From Owenia fusiformis (taxonomy: Eukaryota; Annelida; Polychaeta; Sabellida; Oweniidae): 64,000 nt of DNA. The stretch lies in assembly GCA_903813345.2 (NCBI GenBank), contig CAIIXF020000008.1:15112822-15176821 (forward strand), read 5' to 3'. The notes under the pieces were generated by a model. That model ran no database searches and was not told where the DNA came from. It saw only the letters and a list, made by a program, of their open reading frames with translations. The position numbers and the translations under genes were made by a program. Positions 45,301-55,889 of this stretch are shown in pieces. How positions within the stretch are numbered: the first letter of the stretch is position 1; each line of letters starts with the position of its first letter.

Positions 45301-48300
45301 TCAAGCAAATACTTGCAATAAAAAAACAGATCTTGAGAATTGTCAGAATTATTTTGGTTTTGGATTGTTTTTGCTAGATCTAGCCTAGAGTCCATTTCAC
45401 TGCTTCATTTCGTCAGTAGAAAGGCAAAAATAAGAAATTGGGAGTCCATTGTGCAATAATATATGGAAAAGTATATTCATAATGTACATGAATGAGATTT
45501 GTATATCTTGGATTGCTTCTAGTTTGGCTTATAAAGTGTGTGGCCTCTTATATTTGGATGTTTCTCTGCCATGTTATTTTCAATAAGATTAACATGGCTG
45601 AAATTCTTCAAATTACAAGACGGCACAGGCTTATTGCACAAAAAACTAAAAAATCTGAAATATACAAATGTCATTCATGTACATTATGAATATACTTTTC
45701 CACATATTATTACACAATGGTCTCCCAATTTCTTATTTTTGCCGTTCTACTGACGAAATGAAGCAGTGAAATGGACTCTAGACTAGACCTACTGTACTGG
45801 TCAAACTGGACACAGAGCAATTCCGAATGGAAAATTATCAGATTATACCACAAACATGTAGGGACCAATCTTTTGAATACAAGTCCAAATATTTACTTTC
45901 TAATCTGATCTCCAGAAAGACGACTATTTTGAAAATTACATTTGTATACTTTGAAAATGCTAAAATTGCTGCCAATTGATTGTTTGTTAGTGTGAAAGCC
46001 CATGGGCCTACATCTAGCAAAGAAAAAATCCGCAATAACTGTTTTTTCCAACTGTAGTTCTTATCAACTACAAATTAGTCTTGCACGAGTCTCGGCTCTT
46101 CTGCAGTAGAATATCACCCCCCCCCAGATAAAGGTAGTTTGAGATGTTATGATGGATGTTAATAGAGAGTTATTTCTTTTTCCTAATTAAAGAACTTCAT
46201 TTACTTGTAGGAGGGTACAACCATCAACATGCGTGACCCCCAACGTTAATGATTATCCATATGACTCCAACTCAGATCAAGATGAGCCTATGAATCAAGA
46301 AGTACCCGAAAGCTACATCAGCCATGTCAAATTCAAAAAGCGACCAATCACAACAAATGATCATAATTGGCAGGCGACAAAATCAACAGTGCGTGAACGT
46401 AATGCTGTAATGTTTAACAATGATACCATGGCAGATGTTTTCTTCATTGTTGGTTCAAGGCTCCCACAAAGGATACCTGCTCATAAATATGTATTAGCCA
46501 TTGGGAGTTCTGTTTTCCATGCAATGTTTTATGGTGGTTTAGCAGAACATGGGCATAAAGACATTGAAATTCCTGATGTTGAACCACAAGCTTTCCTAAA
46601 CCTACTGAAGTAAGTATAAAAAAATTGCCCTTGCTGCTTTTAAACAATTTTGACTAATTATATACTGTATATGTCATGGGTGTAGCGCTATTTTTCTAAG
46701 TAGTACGCCACCACCACGGGAACAAGAGTCGAGTGGATCAAAAAACGAGCATTGAGGGGGGTGTGGGGGTTCTCCCCCAGGAAAATTTTGAAATTTGGTT
46801 GTATTAGGAGCGAATTTGCAACCATCTGGTACGCCTGTGCGTACCCAGCGTACCGGGTGCTACGCCCATGTATGTACATTATTTACATGTACCTTATACA
46901 CACAAGTTAATGATTCATATTTATGAACTAGATTACTCAATCTACCGATCTTAAAATCTATAGCTTAGACAAGAAATAACAAGGATGATTCATTTGAAAA
47001 ATAAAGCATCGCATACTCCCAATACTATTTAAATCATGAAAATGTAAGTAAAAAAATTAATCCTGATGTCCCAAAAAATTAGAATCCGAAAACCTACTAA
47101 AATGTTTCAACTGTCTTTCCAGGTATTTATATAGTGATGAGATAGAACTTGGGGCAGATACAGTTCTAGCCACACTCTATGCTGCAAAAAAGTACATTGT
47201 ACCCCACCTAGCTAGGTCATGTGTGCGCTACCTTGAGACAAGCCTCAGTGCAAGGAACGCATGTGTCCTGCTCAGTCAGAGTAGATTGTTTGAGGAACCT
47301 GATCTAATGCAACGATGCTGGGAGGTTATCGATGCCCAAGCTGAGGAGGCTGTATCATCTGATGGGTTTGTAGATATAGATCTACCCACTCTAGAGTTAG
47401 TTCTCTCTAGGGAATCTCTGAACTGTAAAGAGATATCCTTATTTGAAGCTGCTTGTTGTTGGGCAGAAGCTGAGTGTAGGCGTCGTGACCTTGAAGCTAA
47501 TGCGCATAATAAACGTCTGGTTTTGGGCAAAGCATTGAATTTATTACGCCTCCCAGCAATGAAACTGGATGATTTTGCAAACACTGTTGCTCAGTCAGAC
47601 ATACTTAATTTACAGGAGACTAATGACATATTCCTGTATCATACTGCTAGAAATAAACCCCGCTTGGCCTTCCCTACAAGTCCAAGACGAGGCTTACAAC
47701 CTCATAGATGTCACAGATTTCAATCATCAGCTTATCGCAGTAATCAATGGCGGTATAGAGGACGCTGTGATAGTATTCAATTTGCCGTTGATCGGCGTGT
47801 ATTCTTAGCTGGATTTGGTTTATATGGATCTAGTAATGGTGCTGCGGATTATGGTGTTAAAATAGACCTCAAACGCAATGGAATCACTATATCACATATT
47901 AAATCAAGATCATTCTATTCTGATGGTTCGAGTAAAACTTTCCCCATGATGCTTGATAACCCAGTACAGATTGAACCAGATACATTTTATACAGTGAGTG
48001 CTGTACTAGAAGGCTCTGAGTTGAGTTATTTTGGCCAGGAGGGTATGGCTGATGTACAGTGTGGGAAAGTGAACTTTCAATTCCAGTGCTCATCAGACAG
48101 TACAAATGGCACTGGGGTACAAGGAGGTCAAATACCTGAGCTTATATTCTACTGTTAGAGATCAATGTCAACTGCTCAGTTATGAACAATATTGTTAAAA
48201 TTTCAATATAAATGTACAGGGTGTTCTATTGTAATAATTTGGGTACTGTAGCTGCCAGTAAATATGAGACACTTTGTATAACTAGTATAAGTTTAATGCT

Positions 48301-51300
48301 CTATTTATAAGAGATTTACCATATGTTCCTGTTATGCATGTATATGTTATGTTTATTGGAGGAAATGCAACAATATAATTGAAGAATAAATGCAAGTTAA
48401 CTTAGATGTGGTACTAATTACAATATACAGGGTTATTTATATTTTGCACAAAAGTAGTTACTAATCACCACATCACATTAATCAGTTTTTAATTATCCCA
48501 ACGAATGAAGTTTGGGAGGGATATAGTGAAGCCCTACATCCGTCAGATAACTTGAACACTGGACAGATTTTCTTCATGGTAAATAGTTTTATGCCATAAT
48601 TTTTTCAAGATCTCCACTTTAAAAGTGTTAGAAATTTTTCGCGAAAATCTATCTATTTCATTGACCCCCAGGGGCCATGTATGGGGGGTTCGGGAAAACA
48701 GGAATTTTAGTTAATTTTGAGATCTTTCTGAAGTATAGCTTTATTATATTCAAATGAAAGGCAAATTAGAGTAGATTGCAAATACTATCATTCTTCTTAT
48801 TTGACCCTCATAAAATTCAAAATGGCCGCCTTATATGGGATTTCGCAAGTATTTTCTGATCTGTTCAAAGTATGGTTACAATCCCTAAGAATGGAGTTCT
48901 GTCAGTAAGCCAGTCCATCCCATAACTTGAATACTAGTGGATGGTTTTTCTTTATATTTTGGGAAAACATGAATTTTCTTTAATTTTGGGATCTTTTTGA
49001 AGTATAGCTATATACTCAAATGAAAGGCAGTTTAGAGTAGATTGCAAATATTGCATTGTTTTTCTGATTCATGCCGCCTAATAGTGTTCGTTGGGATTTG
49101 CGACTCCGTGGATTTCTAGTTGAATTAATACTAGTAAATAAACCCATTAATGAATTTTATAAAAATAAGCACTTTCCAAAAATAAACATTGTAATACAAA
49201 GACTTGAGACTACAATAAATCATGATTTGTACATCTTTAAAAATGTGTTTTTTTTCAACTTAAATATTTTGTTTTGATGTATCAAAATATGAAACACAAG
49301 TTCATGCGTCCTGTTTTAATCAAGTTTGCAGGACAGCTCATGTTATACCTAATTTTGAGACAAGGCTGTTTTTTATAATCTTCGTCCCATTAAACGCAAC
49401 AAACAAGAGTAGTGAATCCAAATAGAAAATTTTTTAAAATAAAATAGGCTAGGCCTATTTGAGGAAAAAAACTTGGAGTAGCAAATCCTGCCATTCAAAA
49501 TCTTAAATCAAGAAAACAGCAACACCACCAAGGAGTAGTAAATTCCATTCAACAGGGTTTGAAACTCATAGCTGTCTGACTTCCAAAGGCAATCAATTTT
49601 CTATCTTGGCAATTAGCTCCGAAAAATAGGCTGTCTATTGGTCAATGAAGTGATTGCAAAATATTCTCAAAATTGTCACAAAAAATGAAGAACCAACAAT
49701 AGTGTTTTATTTTTGCTATCTTAAAGTCAAAACAAAAAAATGACCTCTGATTCTCAAAACTGCAGACTAATAGAGCAAATTGAGACCAATGTCTCATGCT
49801 TTCAAGTTCTTACATATAAAATCTCAACAAAACTGAGTCCAGACTCAAGAGTTTGTTTTCCCAACAAAAAAAGTTCAAAAAGAAAAGTAGCCCTCCCTCA
49901 GTCCCTCCATCAGTCAATTTGTCTACTCAGGCAACAACTCAATGCAAAATGAAGGTATTTCTGAGTATTATACAAAATAATGTATCATCTTTAAAAATTG
50001 TGGTATGTGAAATTTCAAATGGCCAGCCAAATGTGTTCATTATCAGGTGCTTACAAATAAATGCCTTCCTTACATTCAAACGAAGAGGGTGATATTATTA
50101 CACTTAGTTGATTGATAAAATAAGATGTCTTACCAATAGCTGGTACGTTGATACAAAGTTCTCTTGATAGCTGCAAATATGTGCGTCCAAGTGTGTACAC
50201 ATTCACCTGAAGCTGGTCACTAAAATCCAACAGCATATCTAGGATATTGTCAAGGTAATGAAACTTGAGAATGCTAATACAAGACAGGACATCACCACCT
50301 CAGAAAATATTTTAAGAATAGCTATATTTTCAAATCAAATCAAATTTCCCCAGTTATAGCTTGTCATTATCTGTTATATTTTTCAAAAAATAAATACAGG
50401 TATTCAACAAATGTGACGTCAAAACTGTTAATATGTATCTTTTCTTTTCAGATTTTGGTATACACGTGAAATAATATGGGTGAAATAATAAAACAAATAT
50501 TGAATTCTGTTGAGTGCAATACCTGTATATGTTTCTAGGGGGTGTATTCCACTTGCCCTTCGGGCTGTGTGGAATACACCCTAAGAAATATATACAGGTA
50601 TTGCACTCAACATCATTCAATATTTGTATACAATTTTGATTTTTCTCATTTCATGAACATTTTTCAGTTTGTGGTCCAATGTTAAACATTTCAAAATGAA
50701 TTCACTTCAAATTCCCAGATTTCCCCATCCTTCTCTGAATTTTAAAATCGCATGACCACAACAGTCACTTCAGGACATTCTAAAATTCCCTGACTTTCCA
50801 GGGAGCTTTCACAAATGAGGAATTATGTTTAAAAACAATAGGTCTAAGAAATATTATGCTACACTTTTTATTAAGTCACAAAGATAAAAGAAAGAATAAA
50901 ACCAACCAAAAAGTATATGTTGCATGCACTTTAAAAGCATGGGATATTGTCATTGTGATAATGATGTAATTGTTTAATTATGAAATTGCTAATTAGTCAA
51001 ATTACATAAGTTACATTTATTGGGTAAAGTTTGTCTATCACCAGATCACCTTTTTGCTATGCTGACTACATATAAACAAACATACTACAAGTAATCAATG
51101 GATTTTTGCAATCAGAGTTTACAGTTGATTTTAATTGCATCAGGGGCCATTTTACCTAGTCATGTATTAAGCGATCAAAGGATACGAGGTGTGCCTTCAG
51201 TCCTACAGACCAAATACAAGCAAGCTGCTACAACATGGGTTGTTTTTCTTCCCCTAGTTAGTCGCCTACTGACAGCCATCTTGAAGAAGTTATATGCTGT

Positions 51301-52413
51301 ATCTATACAATGACTGTTCAAACGGAGCTGTCCACCTAGCTGCTGAATTTTTCTTTTACCTGGAAAGGAGTATTGGAAGAATATGTTGCAATTTTCACAA
51401 ATTATACAGCATATTAACTGGTTGTTTCTTTCATTTGCAGGACTTACATGAAATTGCAAAAAGCTAAATTACTAATAACTTAATTTACTGATTAAGTAAA
51501 CTCAAATATAGACTATTTTCAGTCAAAAATTTTTATCATACAATCTAGAATCCAAGTGATACCGGTAATAAAAAAATAATAAATTCCAAAGAAATGGCAT
51601 CCAATTTAAAAAATGAATGCTATTTCACATTTTTCATAACAATATCATTCCAACCAAATCCATGAAGCAGTTAGTGTTCAAGTTATTATAGATAATGGCT
51701 ACCATTTCATATATATGGTCCGCAATGCATCAACATATAACTGATTTAAACAAATCCAACCACCCATCTTGGATCTATTGCAGCAACATGAATTTTGTAA
51801 CTAAATGCAGTACACAATTGCCCATGAATTACAGGTTCATTGAACATGTGTACACTACAGTCTTACCATTTTGCAGAGTGATAGCTCTAGATTCTTTGCC
51901 AAATCCATGGTGGAAGCCACTTCCCATTGAATGGCCTTTGTTACCTGTAAAATATTACCAAATATTACAGTTTAGTTTAGTTCAGTTTAAAAAAGTTACA
52001 TGTTCCTTCACCAGCAACTGGTACAAATAAAATTTCAGTACAGTACACCATGGGCTTCTAACTGAAAGCCCATGAGTACACATACAGTATTATTTAGAAG
52101 ACTCAAAATTGGAATAAAACACTAGACGCTTTACAGACTATTACAGTAGTATTGTATTTCGGATCCTTAACATTTTTATTATTTTCTCAATACAAAATGG
52201 CTAAAATAAAATTAGAAACTGTCTCATACCTTCACTGGATACAAACTGTCCAATGACAGATGCCCCACCGAGACGGTTCTCTTCAAACTGGACCTCAGAA
52301 ACAATAATTTGGTCTTCCAGTACAGAGCCACATCCGGTACACACTGCATCTCCCCTGGCAGGGTCAGTATCAATATCACTGCAACCACAGTGACTACACG
52401 CCCGACTTGACAT
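33386..52413 (-). CDS. BRF1: BRF1, TFIIIB subunit, 12 coding exons, 669 aa
   Basis: TFIIB-related factor of RNA polymerase III; with TBP and BDP1 it recruits Pol III to tRNA and 5S genes. Exons in transcript order: 52230-52413, 51867-51944, 51186-51359, 50134-50238, 38507-38656, 38076-38169, 36751-37298, 36434-36577, 35652-35716, 34947-35188, 33809-33912, 33386-33507. All joins are GT-AG and in phase (2010 nt; human 677 aa). Visible: N-terminal zinc ribbon (Cys 6, 9, 25, 28); two cyclin folds ([80 protein letters not shown]); [20 protein letters not shown]; the conserved TBP/Pol III-binding block [20 protein letters not shown]; and an acidic tail ending [15 protein letters not shown]. The 11.5-kb fourth intron hosts the BTBD6-like gene on the other strand. 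Confidence 0.96.
34542..34676. mobile_element. MITE family A copy in BRF1 intron
   Basis: GGCATCAACATGGAAAATGTCACCACC at one end, CCGAACACTGTCCACAAAAAAGTTGGAGAC in the core and CACCTGGTGGTGACATAATA at the other end. One of the best-preserved copies of the family. Confidence 0.75.
38333..38484. mobile_element. MITE family A copy next to BRF1 exon 5
   Basis: AACATGCAAAATATCACTACCTGCC, core repeats of CACCAACCACC, AAAAAAGTTGG and a degraded GTGGTTGAGACATAA end. It ends about 22 bp from the donor site of BRF1 exon 5. Confidence 0.65.
39434..40610. mobile_element. 1.2-kb insertion with 7-bp TSD CATGACC
   Basis: CATGACC occurs on both sides (39427ff on the left; 40617-40623 on the right) exactly where the captured BTBD6 fragment is broken; the parental exon has it once. 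The insert ends CAAGGG...CAATACCCGG are partly inverted copies of each other over about 27 bp. It holds a GC-rich stretch (39450-39570) and a possible first exon for the BTBD6-like gene. Boundaries may be off by a few bases. Confidence 0.6.
39601..39623 (+). CDS. Candidate first coding exon of BTBD6-like gene
   Basis: ATGAGCCATTCTGCTGATAATTG is followed by a good donor (GTAAGA). Spliced to the acceptor at 46210 it keeps frame (AATTG|G to Trp) and gives an uninterrupted 485-residue protein, the same length I recall for human BTBD6. Against it: it lies inside what looks like a transposon insertion, and 23 nt could match by chance. Confidence 0.35.
41127..45225. mobile_element. 4.1-kb element with about 550-bp terminal inverted repeats
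   Basis: 41127 to about 41680 and about 44695-45225 are inverted copies, starting ATAGACAGGTTCCAATT and passing through GCAACAGACCTATTTTT, GATGACAGCTCAACGGGGTGGTC, ATCCTAAAGTTATAGGTTGATA and ending inward at CCTACCCCTGG. The 3-kb centre has no ORF over about 60 codons. A large non-autonomous fold-back element in the shared intron of BRF1 and the BTBD6-like gene. Confidence 0.8.
45393..45779. mobile_element. Fold-back MITE with CTAG target duplication
   Basis: AGTCCATTTCACTGCTTCAT... (from about 45393) returns inverted, ending at about 45779. The arms are about 115 bp and CTAG flanks both ends. A single arm of the same family is at 17264. Confidence 0.8.
46211..48158 (+). CDS. BTBD6: BTB-BACK-PHR protein, BTBD6/BTBD3-like (5' end unsure)
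   Basis: Predicted substrate adaptor for cullin-3 ubiquitin ligases. Exons 46211-46609 and 47123-48158 join in phase (AA|G, Lys). Order: a variable Asp/Ser-rich N-terminus; [22 protein letters not shown] domain ([53 protein letters not shown]); BACK domain ([38 protein letters not shown]); PHR domain ([76 protein letters not shown] end). The first of these exons begins at an acceptor with no ATG in frame before the conserved part except MNQEVPES (about 46289), so an upstream exon is likely (see 39601). It lies wholly inside BRF1 intron 4, on the opposite strand. BTBD3 and BTBD6 cannot be told apart here; the BRF1 nesting favours BTBD6. Confidence 0.93.
46675..46870. mobile_element. MITE, CATGGGYGTAGC ends
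   Basis: CATGGGTGTAGCGCTA on the left and GGGTGCTACGCCCATG on the right bound about 196 bp with a GGGGGTGTGGGGG tract, in the BTBD6-like intron. The ends recall the GCCCGTAGCC and TGGCGTAGCG elements at 55298, 56199 and 57822. Confidence 0.7.
48385..48390 (+). promoter_or_regulatory. BTBD6-like polyadenylation signal
   Basis: AATAAA about 230 bp past the stop codon; the most plausible 3'-end signal for this gene. Confidence 0.5.
48490..50133. other. BRF1 intron 4 continued; dispersed repeats, no gene
   Basis: About 48490-49110 holds two diverged copies of the repeat also seen at 21370-21850 (CTTGAACACTGGACAGATTTTCTTCAT, TTTCGCGAAAATCTA, TCAAATGAAAGGCAA, CGTTGGGATTTGCGACTCC). The remainder shows no recognisable gene. 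Confidence 0.5.
50494..50626. repeat. 133-bp near-perfect palindrome with CCCTTCGGG tip
   Basis: Arms from CAAATATTGAAT and GTTGAGTGCAATACCTGTATA through GGGTGTATTCCAC return inverted (GTGGAATACACCC, TATACAGGTATTGCACTCAAC, ATTCAATATTTG) with few mismatches, around a tip CCCTTCGGG. In BRF1 pre-mRNA it would form a long hairpin 256 nt before exon 4. Probably a palindromic MITE. Confidence 0.85.
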
Positions 52414-53729
52414 GATGGTTGGTCTTTAGGGCTTAACCCTCAGAAAAATTTGAAGAGCACCTGAAGTAAAGATTTAAACAATTGTAGATCTAATATATCG
52501 GACCTATTCATGACGAGCCATGTAAGATCTACACAGGAACTTGTATCCATCGGCAAACAAGACAATCAACAGCTCCTTCATTGAATTATACTCTACTGAT
52601 TTTTTTCCTCCAGTTAGTTACTGGTACTGTGTAACTTTCCAGGTAGATGTTTAGCTCAGTTGCCCGATTGTATTCAAGAATTTCTTATCAACATATTGAC
52701 ACGACTTATAATCTAAACAAACCAATTAACTGAGTGCATGCTAGGGTCTGAATTATAAGATACAGTGATGAAATGCCATGAAATAAATTCAACATGGAAA
52801 CTAATACAATCATTATTTCACCCACTACGGGTTTCGAACAACCATCCTCTGAAATCAGTGTTCCTGAAAAAATCTCCACGCATTTTTCCAATCGGCCATG
52901 AAGCCATAAATATTACTGTGCTGAAAAACATACAAGTGATTCCAATACATTATACATTTATTCAAAAGCATCAATAAGTACCCGTTTAATATATGTACCT
53001 TATATACTCAAAAACAAGACCAATTTGAGTGAAGAATTCGTGGCAAATTAAGTCCAAGTCGTGAAATTATCATTTCAATAAATTTCAACGGAAATAGTTT
53101 ATGCGCATGCGTAATTGATTATTACAACTGCCATCTATAGATTCCGTAAGAGTTTATATTGCATAGGGAAACATCTACATCAATAATCTGCAAAAGGCTA
53201 ACACGCCTTACTTGAGTCTAGTTCACCCAGTGGCCATGGAATATGGTAAAACAAGCCCATTTAAAGCAGATATACAGTTTAAGGTCTTTTTTCAACTTGC
53301 TTCAAATTTACTTTTTTTCGAAATCATCTACAAGTTATCAGAAGTTCAAATCTGACTTAAAGGGGCAACAAGGACTTTAGAGAGAAAATTCGAAATTTTT
53401 TATTTTTTCTGAGCTATCAGGTCAATATTTGGCTTAACATCTTCTTTGACATACCTATTTTCTTAAAATGTATGGATAAACTATCAATTTCAGCATTAAG
53501 AAGTGTAAATTCAGTACAAAGCTTTTATAAAGGGAGTCTCACTTATATAGATTTTTCAGATTCATCACGTTTCAAGAGGAATATCAGCTAAAATAAAGTT
53601 CATCCAGGTTTTTTTGTAGGTAATGAAAATATATGTTAGTCTTGATGAAATATCCAAAGTTAAATATATTTTGACACTGGTCGATGATCGTTGAATGTAC
53701 TAATTGTTGCACCTTTAAGATTTGAAATT

Positions 53730-53766
53730 TGACCTTCATTGACCTTCTCAAGGTCATAAAAGGTCA
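53730..53766. promoter_or_regulatory. Four-half-site AGGTCA cluster (possible receptor site)
   Basis: TGACCT (53730), 4-bp gap, TGACCT (53740), 5-bp gap, AGGTCA (53751), 4-bp gap, AGGTCA (53761). All four are perfect consensus nuclear-receptor half-sites, arranged as a DR4, an everted repeat and a DR4 in mirror symmetry. Function is inferred from sequence only; it sits in a repeat. Confidence 0.4.
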
Positions 53767-53828
53767 AAAAGTTTTTTTTTCGATTTCTCTTTCAACTTGC
53801 TTCAAATTGACCTTTTTTTCAAACAAAA

Positions 53829-54604
53829 CACGCCCGGTGATCGTACACAAATGATGGAAGGGGGGGGGGGATTAGGTGATTTCTGCAAGAAAACTCAACA
53901 AAGGAAGATTTATTTTTTCAAGAGAAAATTTACAATTGAATTGCCAAATGAATAGGCGCAGTGCATGGCAAAATATGTTAGGTCATCTATTATTTTTTTG
54001 AACTGATACCCTTCTAAGATATGAGATCTATTAAGAAAGGCGCATCATCACCAATATGCAAAAGTCAATGTTTTTGCAATAAATCGGGCAACAATGGTCT
54101 ACACGACCTGTAATAAATATAAGGTATAAGGGACGTTATTATCACAATACTAATGACATTGCTCACTTTTTAAAGTTAGTTTCCATGCGCTATACAAAAA
54201 ATAATCGAAATAAATTAATTTGGGATGGAGGGGGGATCGGATGGAGGGGGGATCACGTGTATATAAGACATGATAAGACGTGCTACTTGAATTTATTCTT
54301 ATGACTCCATTTTTCATTCTCCAGAGATATAATAGGGTTACTGAGTTTAGTTTTTTTTCAAATACACGAGTCCTTGTGAATTTGTTCCATCGTAAAGATA
54401 TATAAATCCCCCCTCCATCCGAAAACAAAAAACATTGACTTTTGCATGTTAGTGATGATGCGCCTTTTTTAATAGATTTCATATCTTAGAAGGGTATCAG
54501 TTCAATAAAAATACTAAATGACCTAACATATTTTGCCATGCACTGCGCCTATTCATTTGGCAATTCAATTGTACTCCATCATTTTTGTACGATCACCGGG
54601 CGTG
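53829..54604. mobile_element. Fold-back element CACGCCCGGTGATCGTAC, nested
   Basis: CACGCCCGGTGATCGTAC (53829-53846) and its perfect inverse (54587-54604). The arms extend about 250 bp (GCCAAATGAATAGGCGCAGTGCATGGC, ACTGATACCCTTCTAAGATATGA, GCGCATCATCACNAAYATGCAAAAG). AAAA flanks both ends, a possible 4-bp duplication. It is inserted in the AGGTCA-type array. Confidence 0.8.
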
Positions 54605-55297
54605 AAAATCTGTCTTTAGATTTGAGATTTGACCTTCACTGACCTCCTCAAGGTCAAAAAGGTCTTTTTCAACTTGCTTCAAATTGACCACGTTTTTTTC
54701 AAAATCATCTATAAGTTATCAGTTCAAATCTGACTAGTACTTTAGATTTGACCTTCACTGACCTCCTCAAGGTCAAAAAGGTATTTTCAACTTGCTTCAA
54801 ATTGATCAATTTTTTCAAAATCATCTTGAAGTTCTCAAATCAATTTTTTCAAAAGCATCTAGATGTTCTCAAAAGCCCAAAGCTGACTATAAATTTGACC
54901 TTCAAGGTCAAGAAGGTCTTTTTCAACTTGCTACAAATTGACCATTTTTTCAAAAGATTCATTGACCTTCTCAAGGTTAAAGCAATTTGCGATTTCGTTA
55001 ACCAATTCTTGAAGAAAAGAGCATACCCAGCCCAAAGCATCCTTGCTTCAAGGGCATTTTACAATTTAAGCATAATTGAAGTCCTTTGAAGAAGGATGGC
55101 CCAAAGAAAAAAATCCATTCAAATCGATCGATCCCTCAGATGGTTTGCCTATAAATACGCGCAAGGTGACCCCGAGCACCCCGGAAAGGTGACCCCCGAT
55201 ATCCCAATTTTTTCAGGGATTGTTTGATAGGTCATCTTGGATTACCAAGTAAAAGAAACTGGCAGACCACTATAAATTAATATGATCTGTGCCGCAT

Positions 55298-55430
55298 GCC
55301 CGTAGCCACGTTTTGCCAAGGGGTTCACTTTTGGAAAAATACGAGGGGGTTCACATTTGACAACATTGGGCCAAAATCACTTGAAAAGTTCTCAGATGGT
55401 CGCTCGAACCCCCCTCCCCCGGCTACGGGC
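55298..55430. mobile_element. MITE, GCCCGTAGCC ends
   Basis: GCCCGTAGCCACGTTTTGCCAAGGGGTTCAC and the inverse-like end CGAACCCCCCTCCCCCGGCTACGGGC. Same family as 56199-56411; a truncated copy starts near 35789. Confidence 0.75.
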
Positions 55431-55889
55431 TTGTGATGGCATTAGGAGAATTTCTATTCTAAACAACCGACTGCGTTTAAATGCTGTACATGTATGTGAT
55501 TTGAGGACTCAGGAGGGGGCTTCTTATTCTTATGTAGCCCCCTGAAATAATTCCATGTCGGACTAATTAGGACCCAAACTTCCTCTACACATGCACGGGC
55601 TCTTCGCCCTTCGTCCATGAAATATAATCGTTGAATTGTAGTTTTATTCGTTTAAGATAGCAGAAGTAGGTCTATTTCACCATAAAATTGATTGAACGGC
55701 TGCTATATCAAGAGCTCTTAAACTAGTTTAATCATAAGTCCCATGATTGTCCAATCAAAGAACTTTGGCAGGCCTTTCATTATTATTGGTTCAGTATACT
55801 TCAAAGTTCAATCAAAATATCGTGTCAACAAGTCGTACATGTATTTAGTGATATAACTAACAGTAAATCCCGGGCAGTAAATATGTCCA

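Larger units (their letters stand above)
53270..54990. repeat. AGGTCA-type dispersed repeat array
   Basis: About six diverged units of TTGACCTTCAYTGACCTYCTC, AAGGTCAAAAAGGTC, CAACTTGCTTCAAATTGACC and AAATCATCTACAAGTTATCAGAAGTTCAAATCTGAC. The array is interrupted by the element at 53829-54604. Same family as 21965, 26991 and 28180. Confidence 0.8.
52414..55889. other. Divergent interval BRF1 / Rab gene; repeats
   Basis: About 3.5 kb between the start codons of BRF1 (-) and the Rab gene (+). Promoters of both must lie here, but I see no clear TATA box. It contains the AGGTCA-type repeat array (53270-54990), a fold-back element nested in it (53829-54604) and a GCCCGTAGCC MITE (55298-55430). Nothing coding is recognisable. 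Confidence 0.5.
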
